A DNA stretch of 64,000 nucleotides from Micrococcales bacterium (GTDB taxonomy: Bacteria; Actinomycetota; Actinomycetes; S36-B12; UBA10799), in NCBI GenBank assembly GCA_016703125.1, contig JADJCR010000006.1:1-64000 (forward strand), in the 5' to 3' direction. The position numbers were made by a program, and so were the translations under genes. The notes under the pieces were generated by a model. That model had not been told where the DNA came from and ran no database searches. It was given only the letters and a program-made list of their open reading frames with translations. Of this stretch, positions 1 to 8,940 are shown in pieces; position 1 is the stretch's first letter; each line of letters opens with the position of its first letter.

Positions 1-748
1 CCGATCGTCAGGTAGCGCTTGCCCTCCCGCACGTAGCCGTCCGCCACGAGATTGACGATCGCGGCGTAATGCCCGAGGACATCGAGCGCTCCCTCCCTGC
101 TGAGCACATAGTCACTCACCTCGGTGTCCTTGCCGGTCTGCTCGCGCAGGTCCGGGACCCAGTACGGGTTCGGCAGGAACCGCACGTCGGCGACCATGTC
201 GGCATCCACGGGGATCCCGTACTTGAAACCGAAGCTGAGCACCGACACCCGCACTCTGGCAGGACCGGGGCCACGGTAGTTGGCCTCGATGATGCGGCGC
301 AGATCGTGGACCGACGTGCTTGAGGTGTCCACCACCAGATCAGCGCCGGCCCGGAAGGACCGCAGCCGCTCGCGTTCCTCCCGCAACGCGTCGAGCAGCG
401 TGCCGTCCTCCTGCAGCGGGTGGGGGCGCCGGGAGGACTCGAACCGTCGGACCAGCACCTGTTCGGAGGCCTCGAGGAACAGGATCCCCACGTTCACGTG
501 AGCCTCCCGCAGCGCCTGCGTGACGCTCACCAGCGTGGAGAACAGCGGTCCGCCACGTACGTCCACGACCACCGCGAGCCGCTGGACGTCGGGACAGGGC
601 TGCAAAGGTCGATAGTCGACTGGAGCAGCGACGGCGGCAGGTTGTCGACGACGAACCACCCCGCGTCCTCCAGTGCCCGTGCGGCGGTGCTGCGGCCGGC
701 ACCGCTCATGCCGGTCACGATGAGCACTTCGAAGTCGGGGTCGTTCAT
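1..748 (-). pseudogene. rapZ: RapZ-family P-loop nucleotide-binding protein, frameshifted and cut by the window edge
   Basis: The family (RapZ/YvcJ) binds nucleotides and, in characterised bacteria, regulates amino-sugar metabolism through small RNA decay; the actinobacterial role is less clear. The N-terminus from the ATG at 748 shows the P-loop GMSGAGRST followed by WFVVDNLPPSLL. After codon Asp-Leu near 600 the frame must move by one base; the new frame then runs open to base 1 with family motifs LAVVVDVRGG, LFLEASEQVLVRRFE, RRPHPLQEDGTLLDA, DLVVDTSS and FGFKYGIP. The net change equals a one-base deletion between about 590 and 605. The C-terminus, including the expected GCTGGxHRSV motif, lies outside the window. 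The ATG overlaps the last bases of uvrC (ATGA type), so the two are co-transcribed. Frameshift as a sequencing error is more likely than real decay because all downstream motifs are intact. Confidence 0.88.
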
Positions 749-2660
749 ACGGTCCTCCCGGGGCCATCATCCTCAATGACCTCACCGGTCGTCACGTTGA
801 CGGCCGGGACCACGGTCTCCGCAGCCAGGTGGGCCCGGATGACCCCGGCGAGCTCTTCGGTGATCCCGGGCACGGCGGCGAGTTCCTCCGGCGTTGCCTT
901 GCGCAGCCGGGTCAGTGACCCGAAGGCCCGCATGAGAGCTTTGCGACGCGCCGGACCGACGCCCGGAATGTCCTCGACCACGCTGGTGGACAGGCGGCGG
1001 CTGCGCTTCTGGCGGTGGTAGGTGATCGCGAACCGGTGGGCCTCGTCGCGGATCCGCTGCAGCAGGTACAAACCCTGACTGCGCCGGGAGAGGATGACCG
1101 GATCCTCGCTTCCCGGGACCCAGACCTCCTCCAGCCGTTTCGCCAGGCCGGCCACCGCGATGTCATCGATGCCGAGGTCGCGCAGTGCACACTGCGCTGC
1201 CGACACCTGCGGCCGGCCACCGTCGATGAGCAACAACTGCGGCGGGTACCGGAAGGCTTTGCGCTCGTCGGCGGCACCGCCGGCCGGGCCGAACTCGATG
1301 TCGGTCGCCTCCGATCGCTCGGCCAGGTACCGGGTGAAGCGCCGGCGAACGACCTCCGCGATGCTGGCGACGTCATCCTGACCGGCCACCCCGCGGATGG
1401 CGAAGCGGCGGTAGTCGGACTTGCGGGGCAGGCCGTCCTCGAAGACCACCATGGACGCCACCACGTCATTGCCCTGCAGGTTCGAGATGTCCACGCACTC
1501 GATGCGCAAGGAAGGTGCCTGCGACATGTCGAGCGCCTCGGCGATCTCCTCGAGCGCCGCCGCGCGCGTGCTCAGGTCCCCGGCGCGGCGCAATTTGTGT
1601 GCCTGCAGCGTCTGGGCCGCGTTCGTCGCGACCGTGTCCAGCAGGGCTCGCTTCTGGCCACGTTGCGGGGTCTTCACGGTCACTCGGCGTCGGGCTTTCT
1701 GCCCCAACCATTCGGAGACCACCGGTTCGGGCAACTGCTCGACTAGCACCTCGACCGGCACATCCGCCTCGTCATCGCCGTAGAGCTGCTGCATCACGCC
1801 GGTGACGAGTTCGCGCGGGCTTTCGTCGGCGACCTTCTCCACGACGAATGCGTGCTGTCCGCGCACCCGGCCGCCGCGCACGTGGAAGACCTGGAAGGCC
1901 GCCTCGAGGTCGTCCTCGGCATAGCCGACCAGATCAGCGCTGGTGTCTGCGGGCAGCACCAGCGCGGACCGTTCCATGGCCTTGCGCAAGGCCCCCAGAT
2001 CGTCGCGCAGCCGGGCCGCGGTCTCGTAGTCCTGGATGGCGGAGGCCGCTCGCATGCGCTGCTCGAGCTCCTTCATGAACCGATCTGTGCCGGTGCCCAG
2101 GAAGGAGACCAGGTCAGCGGCGAGGGCACGGTGGTCGTCGTCGGATATGCGGCCGACGCAGGGAGCGCTGCACTTTCCGATGTAGCCCAGCAGGCACGGC
2201 CGGCCCATCTGCGCCGACCGGCGGAACACGCCGTTGCTGCACGTGCGCACTGGGAACACGCGCAGCAACTGGTCGACCGTCTCCCGGATCGCCCAGGCCT
2301 GGGCGTAGGGACCGAAGTACTTCACCCCTTTGCGTTTGTCCCCCCGCATGACCATCACCCGGGGGTACTCCTCGGCCATCGTGATGGCCAGGTAGGGGTA
2401 GAGACTTGTCATCGCGGTACTTGACGTTGAAGCGTGGGGCGAACTGCTTGATCCACTGGTACTCAGCTGCAGCGCCTCGGTCTCGGAGTCGACCACCACC
2501 CAGTCCACCGCGCAGGCCGGAAGTAGCTCGACAGCCGGGATCGCAGGTTTGTGGCCTTTCCCACATAGACAACACGCGTGTCGGAATCCCTGAAACGATA
2601 AACACCTGGTAGAGGCGGGATGCTGCCCGCCGGCGGCCGGTATGACGACGGGTCTGCCAC
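745..2660 (-). pseudogene. uvrC: UvrC, excinuclease ABC subunit C, with several indels near the N-terminus
   Basis: UvrC makes both incisions around a lesion after UvrAB loading. From GTG 2660 the protein begins with the GIY-YIG nuclease region (GVYRFRD, then YVGKATNLRSRLSSYF). Near 2513 the frame breaks and about 15-19 residues expected in the family between SSYF and VDWVVV are missing. The frame then reads TEALQL, loses one base near 2464, continues in a second frame as EYQWIKQFAPRFNVKYRDDKS, and regains the first frame through an extra base near 2401 (YPYLAITMAEEYPRV). From there to 745 it is a normal UvrC: YFGPYAQAWAIRET, the Cys pair region CLLGYIGKCSAPC, a UVR-like helical hairpin, the RNase H-like domain (CVDISNLQG, LLIDGGRPQV) and a C-terminal helix-hairpin-helix (DIPGVGPARRKALM). 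Overlaps rapZ by 4 nt. Probable sequence errors, but a genuinely damaged gene cannot be excluded. Confidence 0.9.
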
Positions 2661-2667
2661 AGGTCCC

Positions 2668-2673
2668 AGGCTA
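2668..2673 (-). promoter_or_regulatory. -10 element of uvrC, leaderless type
   Basis: TAGCCT lies 7 nt before the GTG at 2660 and matches the TANNNT hexamer seen before many genes of this window. No Shine-Dalgarno sequence fits between it and the start codon, so the transcript probably begins at or next to the GTG. This also supports 2660 as the true start. Confidence 0.5.
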
Positions 2674-2696
2674 AGACAGACAGAGGATTGACTGAC

Positions 2697-3269
2697 ATGC
2701 GAGTTCACCTGGCGGTCGCCGCCGCGCTCGCAGCGTCCGCGGTGACGCTCGGCCCTGCCACGGTTTCCGCCGCCCCGGCCCCCGCGGGCATGCTCTTCGT
2801 CGAGGGCGACTCCCTGACCGTCGGCTCCTCCGCGGCCATCAAGGCCAACCTGCGCTCGGAGTTCCGTCGGATCACCGTGGACGCCCAGGTGGGGCGCAAC
2901 ACGCCCACCGGCGTGGGTCGTCTGCGCGCCGGGCGCAACGCCAGCGTGTGGGTGGTCGCACTGGGCACCAACGACGCCCCCAGTCCCACCGCGATGCGCC
3001 GTCACGTCAGGACCACGCTGAAGCGGGCGGGGCAACGCCCGGTGCTGTGGGTGTCGGTGTGGCGCTCCCCGGCCTACGGGAAGGTCAACCGCATGCTCAG
3101 CACCCTGGACGCCAGGTCCACGCAACTCGCGGTGCTGCGCTGGGATCTCTACATCCGGCAGCACCCCCGTCTGCTGGCCGGCGACCGCATCCACCTGACC
3201 CCTGCCGGCTACCGGGTCCGGGGTCGCATGATCGCCGACGCGGTCCGCGCACTGCTCGCCCAGCGCTAG
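2697..3269 (+). CDS. Secreted SGNH/GDSL-type hydrolase
   Basis: Small exported esterase-like protein of about 190 residues. It opens with a cleavable signal peptide (MRVHLAVAAALAASAVTL, Ala-rich end near residue 29). The mature part has the catalytic Ser block EGDSLTVG, the block III motif ALGTND with the oxyanion Asn, and the C-terminal DRIHLTPAGY with the catalytic His. These are the features of SGNH hydrolases, close to the C-terminal domain of OafA-like acyltransferases. The substrate is unknown; a cell-wall or glycan ester is an inference. An in-frame TTG lies at 2688, but the ATG at 2697 follows AGAGGA and is preferred. The gene is divergent from uvrC with under 40 bp between starts and convergent with a second SGNH gene. 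Confidence 0.8.
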   Translation: MRVHLAVAAALAASAVTLGPATVSAAPAPAGMLFVEGDSLTVGSSAAIKANLRSEFRRITVDAQVGRNTPTGVGRLRAGRNASVWVVALGTNDAPSPTAMRRHVRTTLKRAGQRPVLWVSVWRSPAYGKVNRMLSTLDARSTQLAVLRWDLYIRQHPRLLAGDRIHLTPAGYRVRGRMIADAVRALLAQR

Positions 3270-3284
3270 AGCCCCCAGCGGACA

Positions 3285-3923
3285 TCACACCTTGGCGACA
3301 CCCTCGGTGATCAGCGTCGCGTAGGTCTGGCAGCCCTCCGGGTTCAGATGGATCCCGTCGGGGTACAGGGCCGTGGTCCGCACGCTGGCGTTCCAGTCGA
3401 TGACGTGCGCGTTGGGCCATCGACCCGGCATTGCCCGCATCCGGCGGTTGATGTCGTCCTCGTACGCGTACTTGTCGACCTCGGGCAGTTCCACGGTCAC
3501 CCAGTACACGGATCGCTCGGTTCCCGCCGCCCGCATGACGCGATCCAGCACCTTGAAGCCGAAGGGTCCGTTGGTGCCAAGGGCCACGACCACGCGCGGA
3601 GGCAGGGTGCCCGCGGCGGCTTTCGTCTCGATGCGCCGGGCACCCTCGCGCATCGTGCGGTTCTCCGCCGCGCGCGTGATCACGATGGTGTCCTGCAGAC
3701 AGGATTTCGCTCCCAGGAGCACCGAGTCGCCGATGGCATAGACCGGGCCGGAGAGGACCGGCTGGGAGTGCGGGATGGCCTGGGAGAGCACTGCCTGCGG
3801 CGACGGCAACCCGGTCTTCCCGCTGATCCACAGGCCGCTGATCACGATGGCCAGCGTGGCCAGTACCCCACCGAGGATCGTCGGCAGGCGCTGGGCAAGC
3901 GGGTCCTCCTCGGGTTCGGTCAC
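3285..3923 (-). CDS. Membrane-anchored SGNH-hydrolase-like protein
   Basis: 212 residues with one N-terminal transmembrane segment (about residues 16-34) and an extracytoplasmic SGNH domain: Ser block AIGDSVLLGA, ALGTNG block III, and DGIHLNPEG containing the Asp-x-x-His pair. It resembles the free C-terminal domain of acyltransferase-3 proteins rather than a secreted lipase. The gene lies 10 bp downstream of the Rieske gene on the same strand, so the two are probably one operon; whether the functions are linked is not evident. Its end is 15 bp from the end of the convergent secreted SGNH gene. Confidence 0.75.
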   Translation of the reverse strand: MTEPEEDPLAQRLPTILGGVLATLAIVISGLWISGKTGLPSPQAVLSQAIPHSQPVLSGPVYAIGDSVLLGAKSCLQDTIVITRAAENRTMREGARRIETKAAAGTLPPRVVVALGTNGPFGFKVLDRVMRAAGTERSVYWVTVELPEVDKYAYEDDINRRMRAMPGRWPNAHVIDWNASVRTTALYPDGIHLNPEGCQTYATLITEGVAKV

Positions 3924-3933
3924 GGTGGGCAGG

Positions 3934-4371
3934 TCAGGCCAGGACGATCTGGTCGCCGTCGAGTTTGACGGGGACGCTGGTCAATCCGGTCTGGGCGGGA
4001 CCCTGCACGACCGATCCGTCGGTGATGGAGAACTCCGAGCCATGGCAGGGACACGTGATCAATGAGTCCGCCACCTGGTTGACCAGGCAGCCCTGGTGGG
4101 GGCAGACCGCACTCAGGCCGACGTACTCGTTCGGCTGCGGCTGGGTGATGACCACCTTGGTCTGCCCCGATTCGATGATGACGCCACCCTCGAGCGGTAC
4201 GTCGGTGGCAGCGATCAGCGCGGCACCGGACTCCGCGGGTGTGGCCGATGGCGGGGACGAAGGCTGCGGCGTCGGGGATGCTTCCTCCCCCGACGAACAG
4301 CCGGCGAGCGCGGCGCCAGCCACCCCGAGGGTGCCGGCGGCCAGGACATTGCGACGAGTGAGGTCGGACAT
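3934..4371 (-). CDS. Tat-exported lipoprotein-type Rieske [2Fe-2S] protein
   Basis: 145 residues. The N-terminus TRRNVLAAG is a twin-arginine signal and is followed by LAGCSSG, a lipobox, so the product is probably exported folded and lipid-anchored. A Pro/Ser/Thr-rich linker (about residues 30-50) leads to a compact Rieske fold with the two cluster motifs CPHQGC and CPCHGSEF providing two Cys and two His ligands. The protein is much shorter than the Rieske subunit of a bc1 complex and lacks its three-helix anchor, so it is a stand-alone electron carrier of unknown partner. AGGAGG lies 6 nt before the ATG. The gene precedes the anchored SGNH protein by 10 bp. Confidence 0.85.
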   Translation of the reverse strand: MSDLTRRNVLAAGTLGVAGAALAGCSSGEEASPTPQPSSPPSATPAESGAALIAATDVPLEGGVIIESGQTKVVITQPQPNEYVGLSAVCPHQGCLVNQVADSLITCPCHGSEFSITDGSVVQGPAQTGLTSVPVKLDGDQIVLA

Positions 4372-4390
4372 GGAGTACCTCCTTGCAGTG

Positions 4391-4396
4391 AGCCTA
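4391..4396 (-). promoter_or_regulatory. -10 element of the Rieske gene
   Basis: TAGGCT sits about 20 nt before the ATG at 4371; the short leader carries AGGAGG. Unlike most promoters in this window, this one produces a conventional leader with a ribosome binding site. Confidence 0.4.
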
Positions 4397-4440
4397 AGCG
4401 ATGCGCGCGCCGCTGCCCGGCAGCCGCCGGGCGTGGCGCG

Positions 4441-7281
4441 CTACCCCAGCAGGGGTGCCAGGAACTTCCCGGTATGACTGGCAGGATCGGCTGCCACCTC
4501 CTCCGGGGTGCCCTGGGCGACGAGCATCCCCCCGCCACTGCCACCTTCGGGCCCGAGGTCGACGATCCAGTCCACGGTCTTGATGACATCGAGGTTGTGC
4601 TCGATGACGATCACCGTGTTGCCCTTGTCGACCAGCGAATGCAGGACGCCCAGGAGCCGCCGGGTGTCCTCGAAGTGCAGACCCGTCGTCGGTTCGTCGA
4701 GGACGTAGACGGTGCGTCCGGTCGAGCGCCGCTGGAGTTCGCTGGCCAGCTTGACGCGCTGCGCCTCACCGCCGGAAAGAGTGGGGGCGGGTTGGCCGAG
4801 ACGCACGTAGCCCAGCCCCACGTCCACCAGGGTCGTCAGGTGGCGGCTGATCGCAGGGATGGCGGCGAAGAACTCGGCGGCCTCCTCGATCGGCATGTCG
4901 AGCACCTCGGCGATGGTCTTGCTCTTGTAATGCACTTCGAGGGTCTCGCGGTTGTACCGGGCGCCATGACACTCCGCGCACGGCACATACACGTCCGGCA
5001 GGAAGTTCATCTCGATGCGCAAGGTGCCGTCACCTGTGCACGCCTCACAGCGCCCGCCCTTGACGTTGAAGGAGAACCGACCCGGCAGATACCCACGGAT
5101 CTTCGCCTCCTCGGTCTCGGCGAACAGCCGCCGGATGCGATCGAAGACGCCGGTGTAGGTCGCCGGGTTCGAACGCGGGGTGCGGCCGATCGGGCCCTGG
5201 TCGACGTGCACGACCTTGTCGAGGTGATCCACGCCCGTCACGGTGCGGTGGCGTCCCGGGACACGTCGCGCCGAGTGCAGCTCCCGTGCCAGCACCGTGT
5301 ACAGCACATCGTTGACGAGGGTGGACTTGCCGGACCCGGACACGCCGGTCACGGCCACGAGCACGCCGAGCGGGAAGTCGACGGTGACGTCCTGGAGGTT
5401 GTGTTCGCGTGCGTTGTGCACGGTGAGGGCGCGGCCCGGATCCACCGGCCGCCGGATAGGTGGCACCTCGATGCTCCGGCGGCCCGCCAGGTAGGCCCCC
5501 GTCACGGAGTCCTTGCTGCTCAGCAGGTCCTTCAGCGTCCCCGACACCACCACTTGGCCACCGTGTTCACCAGCGGCCGGTCCGATGTCGACCACCCAGT
5601 CCGCCGCGCGGATCGTGTCCTCGTCGTGCTCCACGACGATCAGTGTGTTCCCCAGGTCCCGCAGCCTCAGCAGCGTCTCGATCAGGCGGTGGTTGTCACG
5701 CTGGTGCAGGCCGATACTCGGCTCATCCAGCACGTACAGCACGCCCACCAGGCCGCTGCCGATCTGTGTGGCCAAACGGATCCGCTGGGCCTCACCGCCG
5801 GCCAGGGTTCCCGCGGCCCGGTCCAGCGTCAAGTAGTGCAGGCCGACGTCGATGAGGAACCGCAGCCGCGCGTTGACCTCCTTGAGCACCCGGGCTGCGA
5901 TCTGGCCCTCCCGATCGTCGAGTTCCAGGTCCTCCAGGAACGCCGCGCAGTCCGCGATGGGCATCGCCGCGATCTCGGCGATGTTCCTCTCGCCGATGGT
6001 CACCGCCAGGCTCAACGGCTTCAGACGGGCCCCGTGACAACTCGGGCACGGGATGTCGCGCATGTAGCCGGCGAACCGCTCCCGCTGTGCGTCCGACTCG
6101 GAGTTGGCGTGCCGGCGCTCCACGAAGGGGACGACCCCCTCCCAGCCGGTGGAGTACTCGCGCTCCCGGCCGAACCGGTTGCGGTACTTGACCACCACCT
6201 GATCGCCGCGCCCGTGCAGCAGGACATGCTGCACGTCCTCGCCGAGATCCTCCCAGGGCGTACGCATGTCGAAGTGCAGCTCCTCGGCCAGAGCGTTCAT
6301 CAGCCGCTGGAAGTACTCGGCCGAACTGCCGCTCGCCATCGGTGCCAGCGCACCGTCCTCCAGACTCAGGCCGGGGTCCGGGATCACCAGTTCCGGGTCG
6401 ACCTCCATCCGGGTGCCGAGCCCGCTGCACTCCGCACACGCGCCGAAGGGCGAGTTGAAGGAGAAACTGCGGGGCTCCAGTTCCTCGAAACTCAGACCGT
6501 CGTCGAGGCACGCCAGGTGCTCACTGAACGTGGTCTGGCGCTGCGGATCGTCCTGCTCCACGTCAACCCGGTCAATGACGACCACACCGCCGCCGAGGCG
6601 CAGGGCCGTTTCCACCGTGTCGGTCAGGCGGCGCCGGGCGGATGACTTCGCCACCAGCCGGTCGACGACCACGGAGATGGAGTGCTTGAGCTGCTTGCGC
6701 AGTTTGGGCACGGCATCCAGGGCATATGTCCGCCCGTCCACCTCGACGCGGGCGAAGCCCTGACTCTGCAGGGACCGGAACAGATCCACGAACTCGCCCT
6801 TGCGTTCGCGCACGATCGGAGCGAGGACCTGGAAGCGCGTGCCATCGGGAAGACCCAGGATCTGGTCGACGATCTGTTGCGGGGTCTGCCGCGACACCGG
6901 CTTGCCGCACTTCGGGCAGTGGGGATGCCCGATCCGCGCGTAGAGCAGGCGCAGATAGTCGTACACCTCGGTGATCGTGCCCACCGTGGAACGCGGGTTC
7001 CTGCTGGTCGACTTCTGGTCGATGGAAACCGCGGGGCTCAGACCCTCGATGAAGTCGACGTCCGGCTTGTCCATCTGCCCGAGGAACTGCCGGGCGTAGG
7101 CCGACAGCGATTCGACGTACCTGCGCTGGCCCTCGGCGAAAATGGTGTCGAAGGCCAGGCTCGACTTACCGGAACCGGACAGCCCGGTGAACACGATCAG
7201 CGCGTCCCGCGGCAACTCGACGTGGATGTCCTTGAGGTTGTGCTCTCGCGCACCACGAACGATCAGTCGGTCTTGCACCAC
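4441..7281 (-). CDS. uvrA: UvrA, excinuclease ABC subunit A
   Basis: Full-length damage-recognition ATPase of nucleotide excision repair, about 946 residues. Two ABC ATPase modules are visible: Walker A GLSGSGKSSL near residue 33 and GVSGSGKSTL near residue 645, with ABC signatures AGGEAQRIRLA and LSGGEAQRVKLA and Walker B YVLDEP in both halves. Zinc-binding Cys clusters occur (CPKCGKP, CAECSGLG, CPSCHGARL, CEACTGDG). The GTG at 7281 is followed by a second GTG at 7278; the latter is exactly 6 nt after a TAGCCT -10 element and may be the true leaderless start. Unlike the broken uvrC, the frame is clean throughout. Single-gene unit; divergent from the DUF1275 gene. Confidence 0.98.
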   Translation of the reverse strand: MVQDRLIVRGAREHNLKDIHVELPRDALIVFTGLSGSGKSSLAFDTIFAEGQRRYVESLSAYARQFLGQMDKPDVDFIEGLSPAVSIDQKSTSRNPRSTVGTITEVYDYLRLLYARIGHPHCPKCGKPVSRQTPQQIVDQILGLPDGTRFQVLAPIVRERKGEFVDLFRSLQSQGFARVEVDGRTYALDAVPKLRKQLKHSISVVVDRLVAKSSARRRLTDTVETALRLGGGVVVIDRVDVEQDDPQRQTTFSEHLACLDDGLSFEELEPRSFSFNSPFGACAECSGLGTRMEVDPELVIPDPGLSLEDGALAPMASGSSAEYFQRLMNALAEELHFDMRTPWEDLGEDVQHVLLHGRGDQVVVKYRNRFGREREYSTGWEGVVPFVERRHANSESDAQRERFAGYMRDIPCPSCHGARLKPLSLAVTIGERNIAEIAAMPIADCAAFLEDLELDDREGQIAARVLKEVNARLRFLIDVGLHYLTLDRAAGTLAGGEAQRIRLATQIGSGLVGVLYVLDEPSIGLHQRDNHRLIETLLRLRDLGNTLIVVEHDEDTIRAADWVVDIGPAAGEHGGQVVVSGTLKDLLSSKDSVTGAYLAGRRSIEVPPIRRPVDPGRALTVHNAREHNLQDVTVDFPLGVLVAVTGVSGSGKSTLVNDVLYTVLARELHSARRVPGRHRTVTGVDHLDKVVHVDQGPIGRTPRSNPATYTGVFDRIRRLFAETEEAKIRGYLPGRFSFNVKGGRCEACTGDGTLRIEMNFLPDVYVPCAECHGARYNRETLEVHYKSKTIAEVLDMPIEEAAEFFAAIPAISRHLTTLVDVGLGYVRLGQPAPTLSGGEAQRVKLASELQRRSTGRTVYVLDEPTTGLHFEDTRRLLGVLHSLVDKGNTVIVIEHNLDVIKTVDWIVDLGPEGGSGGGMLVAQGTPEEVAADPASHTGKFLAPLLG

Positions 7282-7284
7282 ATA

Positions 7285-7290
7285 AGGCTA
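7285..7290 (-). promoter_or_regulatory. -10 element of uvrA, leaderless type
   Basis: TAGCCT, the same hexamer as at uvrC, lies 3 nt before GTG 7281 and 6 nt before GTG 7278. The usual 6-nt distance in this window favours 7278 as the initiating codon. Confidence 0.45.
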
Positions 7291-7431
7291 ACCACCGGGT
7301 GCGACACCGCATGCCGAAGGCTGTGCGAGACCTTCAGTGCCCCGCCTCCGCAACCGCGCGGCGTTCCGGGTTGTCAGCCCGGCCGCGACCGCCGGTGGCT
7401 CAGAAGGCCGACCGGCGTCGGCACGGGACGC

Positions 7432-7437
7432 TACGGT
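7432..7437 (+). promoter_or_regulatory. -10 element of the DUF1275 gene, leaderless type
   Basis: TACGGT followed by exactly 6 nt and the GTG at 7444; no ribosome binding site fits. Confidence 0.45.
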
Positions 7438-7443
7438 CTGTGA

Positions 7444-8148
7444 GTGACCGACGGCGGCGACACCTGGCGCTTCTTCTCCCGACCATGGCTGGCGGCTCTG
7501 GCACTGTCGTGGACCGTCGGTGTCATCGACGCCTACTCCTACGCCGAGTACGGCGTGTTCACCTCGAATCAGGCAGGCAATCTCGTCCTTCTGGGCACCG
7601 ACCTCCCCCACGACCCCGAGCACGCGGCGCTGGCCGGGTTGTCGCTGTTCGGAGCCGCGGTCGGAGTGGCCGCGGCCACCCTGCTGCAACGGTCGCTGCG
7701 TGGGCAGCGCTGGCGGCAAATGGCCCTCCCGCTGGGCTTGATGGTCTGCCTGATGCTGCTCACCATGCTGATGCGCCAGGTGCTCGACAGCCCGCCGCAG
7801 GTCCTCGTCCCGCTGACCAGCACGGCGCTGGCCGGACTGGCCACCGCGGTGTATCGCACGCCCGCGATCCAGGGGTGGATAACGGCCAACACCGGCGCGG
7901 TGCTCACCACTGTGCACACCGCATTCCAGACGTCAGCGGAACGCCGCAGGGCCACCAAACCCGTGCTGCCGGCCATCATGATCACCACGGGTTTCCTCGC
8001 CGGGGCGTTGTTGTGGGGTTCGGGCGTCTTCGGCACCACCGACCCGACGTTGACCGCTCTAGCACCCACCGTTGTGGCACTGGCCCTGGCGCTGGCGGAC
8101 GACCGACGGGCTCGCAACGGCGGGGAGAGTGCCGGCTCCGCAGAGTAG
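7444..8148 (+). CDS. YoaK/DUF1275-family membrane protein
   Basis: 234-residue polytopic membrane protein with about six predicted helices. The family pattern is visible: an early helix with GVIDAYSYAEYGVFTSNQAGNLVLLG, which corresponds to the DUF1275 signature around a conserved Asn/Gln-x-Gly-Asn, then helices rich in Ala, Leu and Gly. No biochemical activity is established for the family. The GTG start at 7444 is 6 nt after TACGGT, the leaderless pattern. The stop codon TAG at 8146 forms part of the -10 element of the next gene, so the two same-strand genes probably have separate promoters. Confidence 0.75.
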   Translation: MTDGGDTWRFFSRPWLAALALSWTVGVIDAYSYAEYGVFTSNQAGNLVLLGTDLPHDPEHAALAGLSLFGAAVGVAAATLLQRSLRGQRWRQMALPLGLMVCLMLLTMLMRQVLDSPPQVLVPLTSTALAGLATAVYRTPAIQGWITANTGAVLTTVHTAFQTSAERRRATKPVLPAIMITTGFLAGALLWGSGVFGTTDPTLTALAPTVVALALALADDRRARNGGESAGSAE

Positions 8149-8151
8149 GTT
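8146..8151 (+). promoter_or_regulatory. -10 element of the MBL-fold hydrolase gene, leaderless type
   Basis: TAGGTT overlaps the TAG stop of the upstream gene and is followed by 6 nt and the ATG at 8158. Confidence 0.45.
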
Positions 8152-8157
8152 GGCGCC

Positions 8158-8811
8158 ATGACGTACACCGGGAAGACGCGGGTGGGTGGACCCGCACAGG
8201 TCCACGAACTGGGCCTGCTCAGCATCTCCAAGTTGGCCGTCGGGCCCATGGACAACAACGTCTACCTGCTGCGCTGCCGACGCACGGGCGAGCAACTGCT
8301 CGTCGATGCCGCGGCGCAGCCCGAACGGATCCTCGGGCTTATCGGGGCGGACGGTTTGGCCACGGTCGTGACCACCCATGCCCATCCCGATCACTGGGGA
8401 GCCCTGCGGCAGGTTCTGGACGCGACCGGCGCGGTGAGCATCGCCCATGCCGACGACGCCCCGGCCCTCGGTGCCCCCATCGACCGGACGGTGCGGGGTG
8501 GCGACACGATCGCCGTGGGTGAGTGCGCACTTGAGGTCATCCATCTCGTCGGACACACTCCCGGATCCATCGCCCTGCTGTACGACGACCCGCAGGGCGA
8601 ACCCCACCTCTTCACCGGTGACAGCCTGTTCCCGGGCGGGGTGGGGAAGACCTGGACCGAGGAGGACTTCGACTCGCTGTTCGAGGCAGTCAGCGAGAAG
8701 ATCTTCGGCCGGCTGCCCGACGAGACCTGGGTCTACCCGGGCCATGGTCACGACACCTCGCTAGGAGCCGAACGGCCCTCGTTGCCGGAATGGAAGGCCC
8801 GGCGCTGGTGA
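8158..8811 (+). CDS. Metallo-beta-lactamase-fold hydrolase (glyoxalase II-like)
   Basis: 217 residues with the MBL-fold metal-binding signature THAHPDHWG near residue 78, a downstream His in LVGHTPGS, the bridging Asp in FTGDSLFPGG and the final His in YPGHGHDT. The full set of zinc ligands is present, so it should be an active hydrolase. The spacing and the GDSLF and PGHG motifs place it with glyoxalase II-like proteins (Rv1637c type in mycobacteria, also found near uvrA and uvrB). The substrate is not established; thioester hydrolysis is an inference. The gene ends 130 bp from the end of the convergent terC. Confidence 0.88.
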   Translation: MTYTGKTRVGGPAQVHELGLLSISKLAVGPMDNNVYLLRCRRTGEQLLVDAAAQPERILGLIGADGLATVVTTHAHPDHWGALRQVLDATGAVSIAHADDAPALGAPIDRTVRGGDTIAVGECALEVIHLVGHTPGSIALLYDDPQGEPHLFTGDSLFPGGVGKTWTEEDFDSLFEAVSEKIFGRLPDETWVYPGHGHDTSLGAERPSLPEWKARRW

Positions 8812-8940
8812 CCGCTCCCGCCGCCTGACCATCACAGTGGCGGGCGCCGTTCCGGGCCCGGCGGCTGGCGAGGCGCGAGGTCGGCGAACCCAAGCGTGGC
8901 CACTGCCCGCAAGTACCGGGGTCCTGGACCACGGGGCCAG

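Noticed and set aside
4096..6645. 849-codon ORF opposite uvrA
   Set aside because: Antisense shadow in high-GC DNA; His/Val/Gln-rich composition and no family motifs, while uvrA is certain.
8812..8940. Terminator between convergent MBL-fold and terC genes
   Set aside because: Several weak GC-rich pairings exist but no single stable symmetric hairpin stands out.
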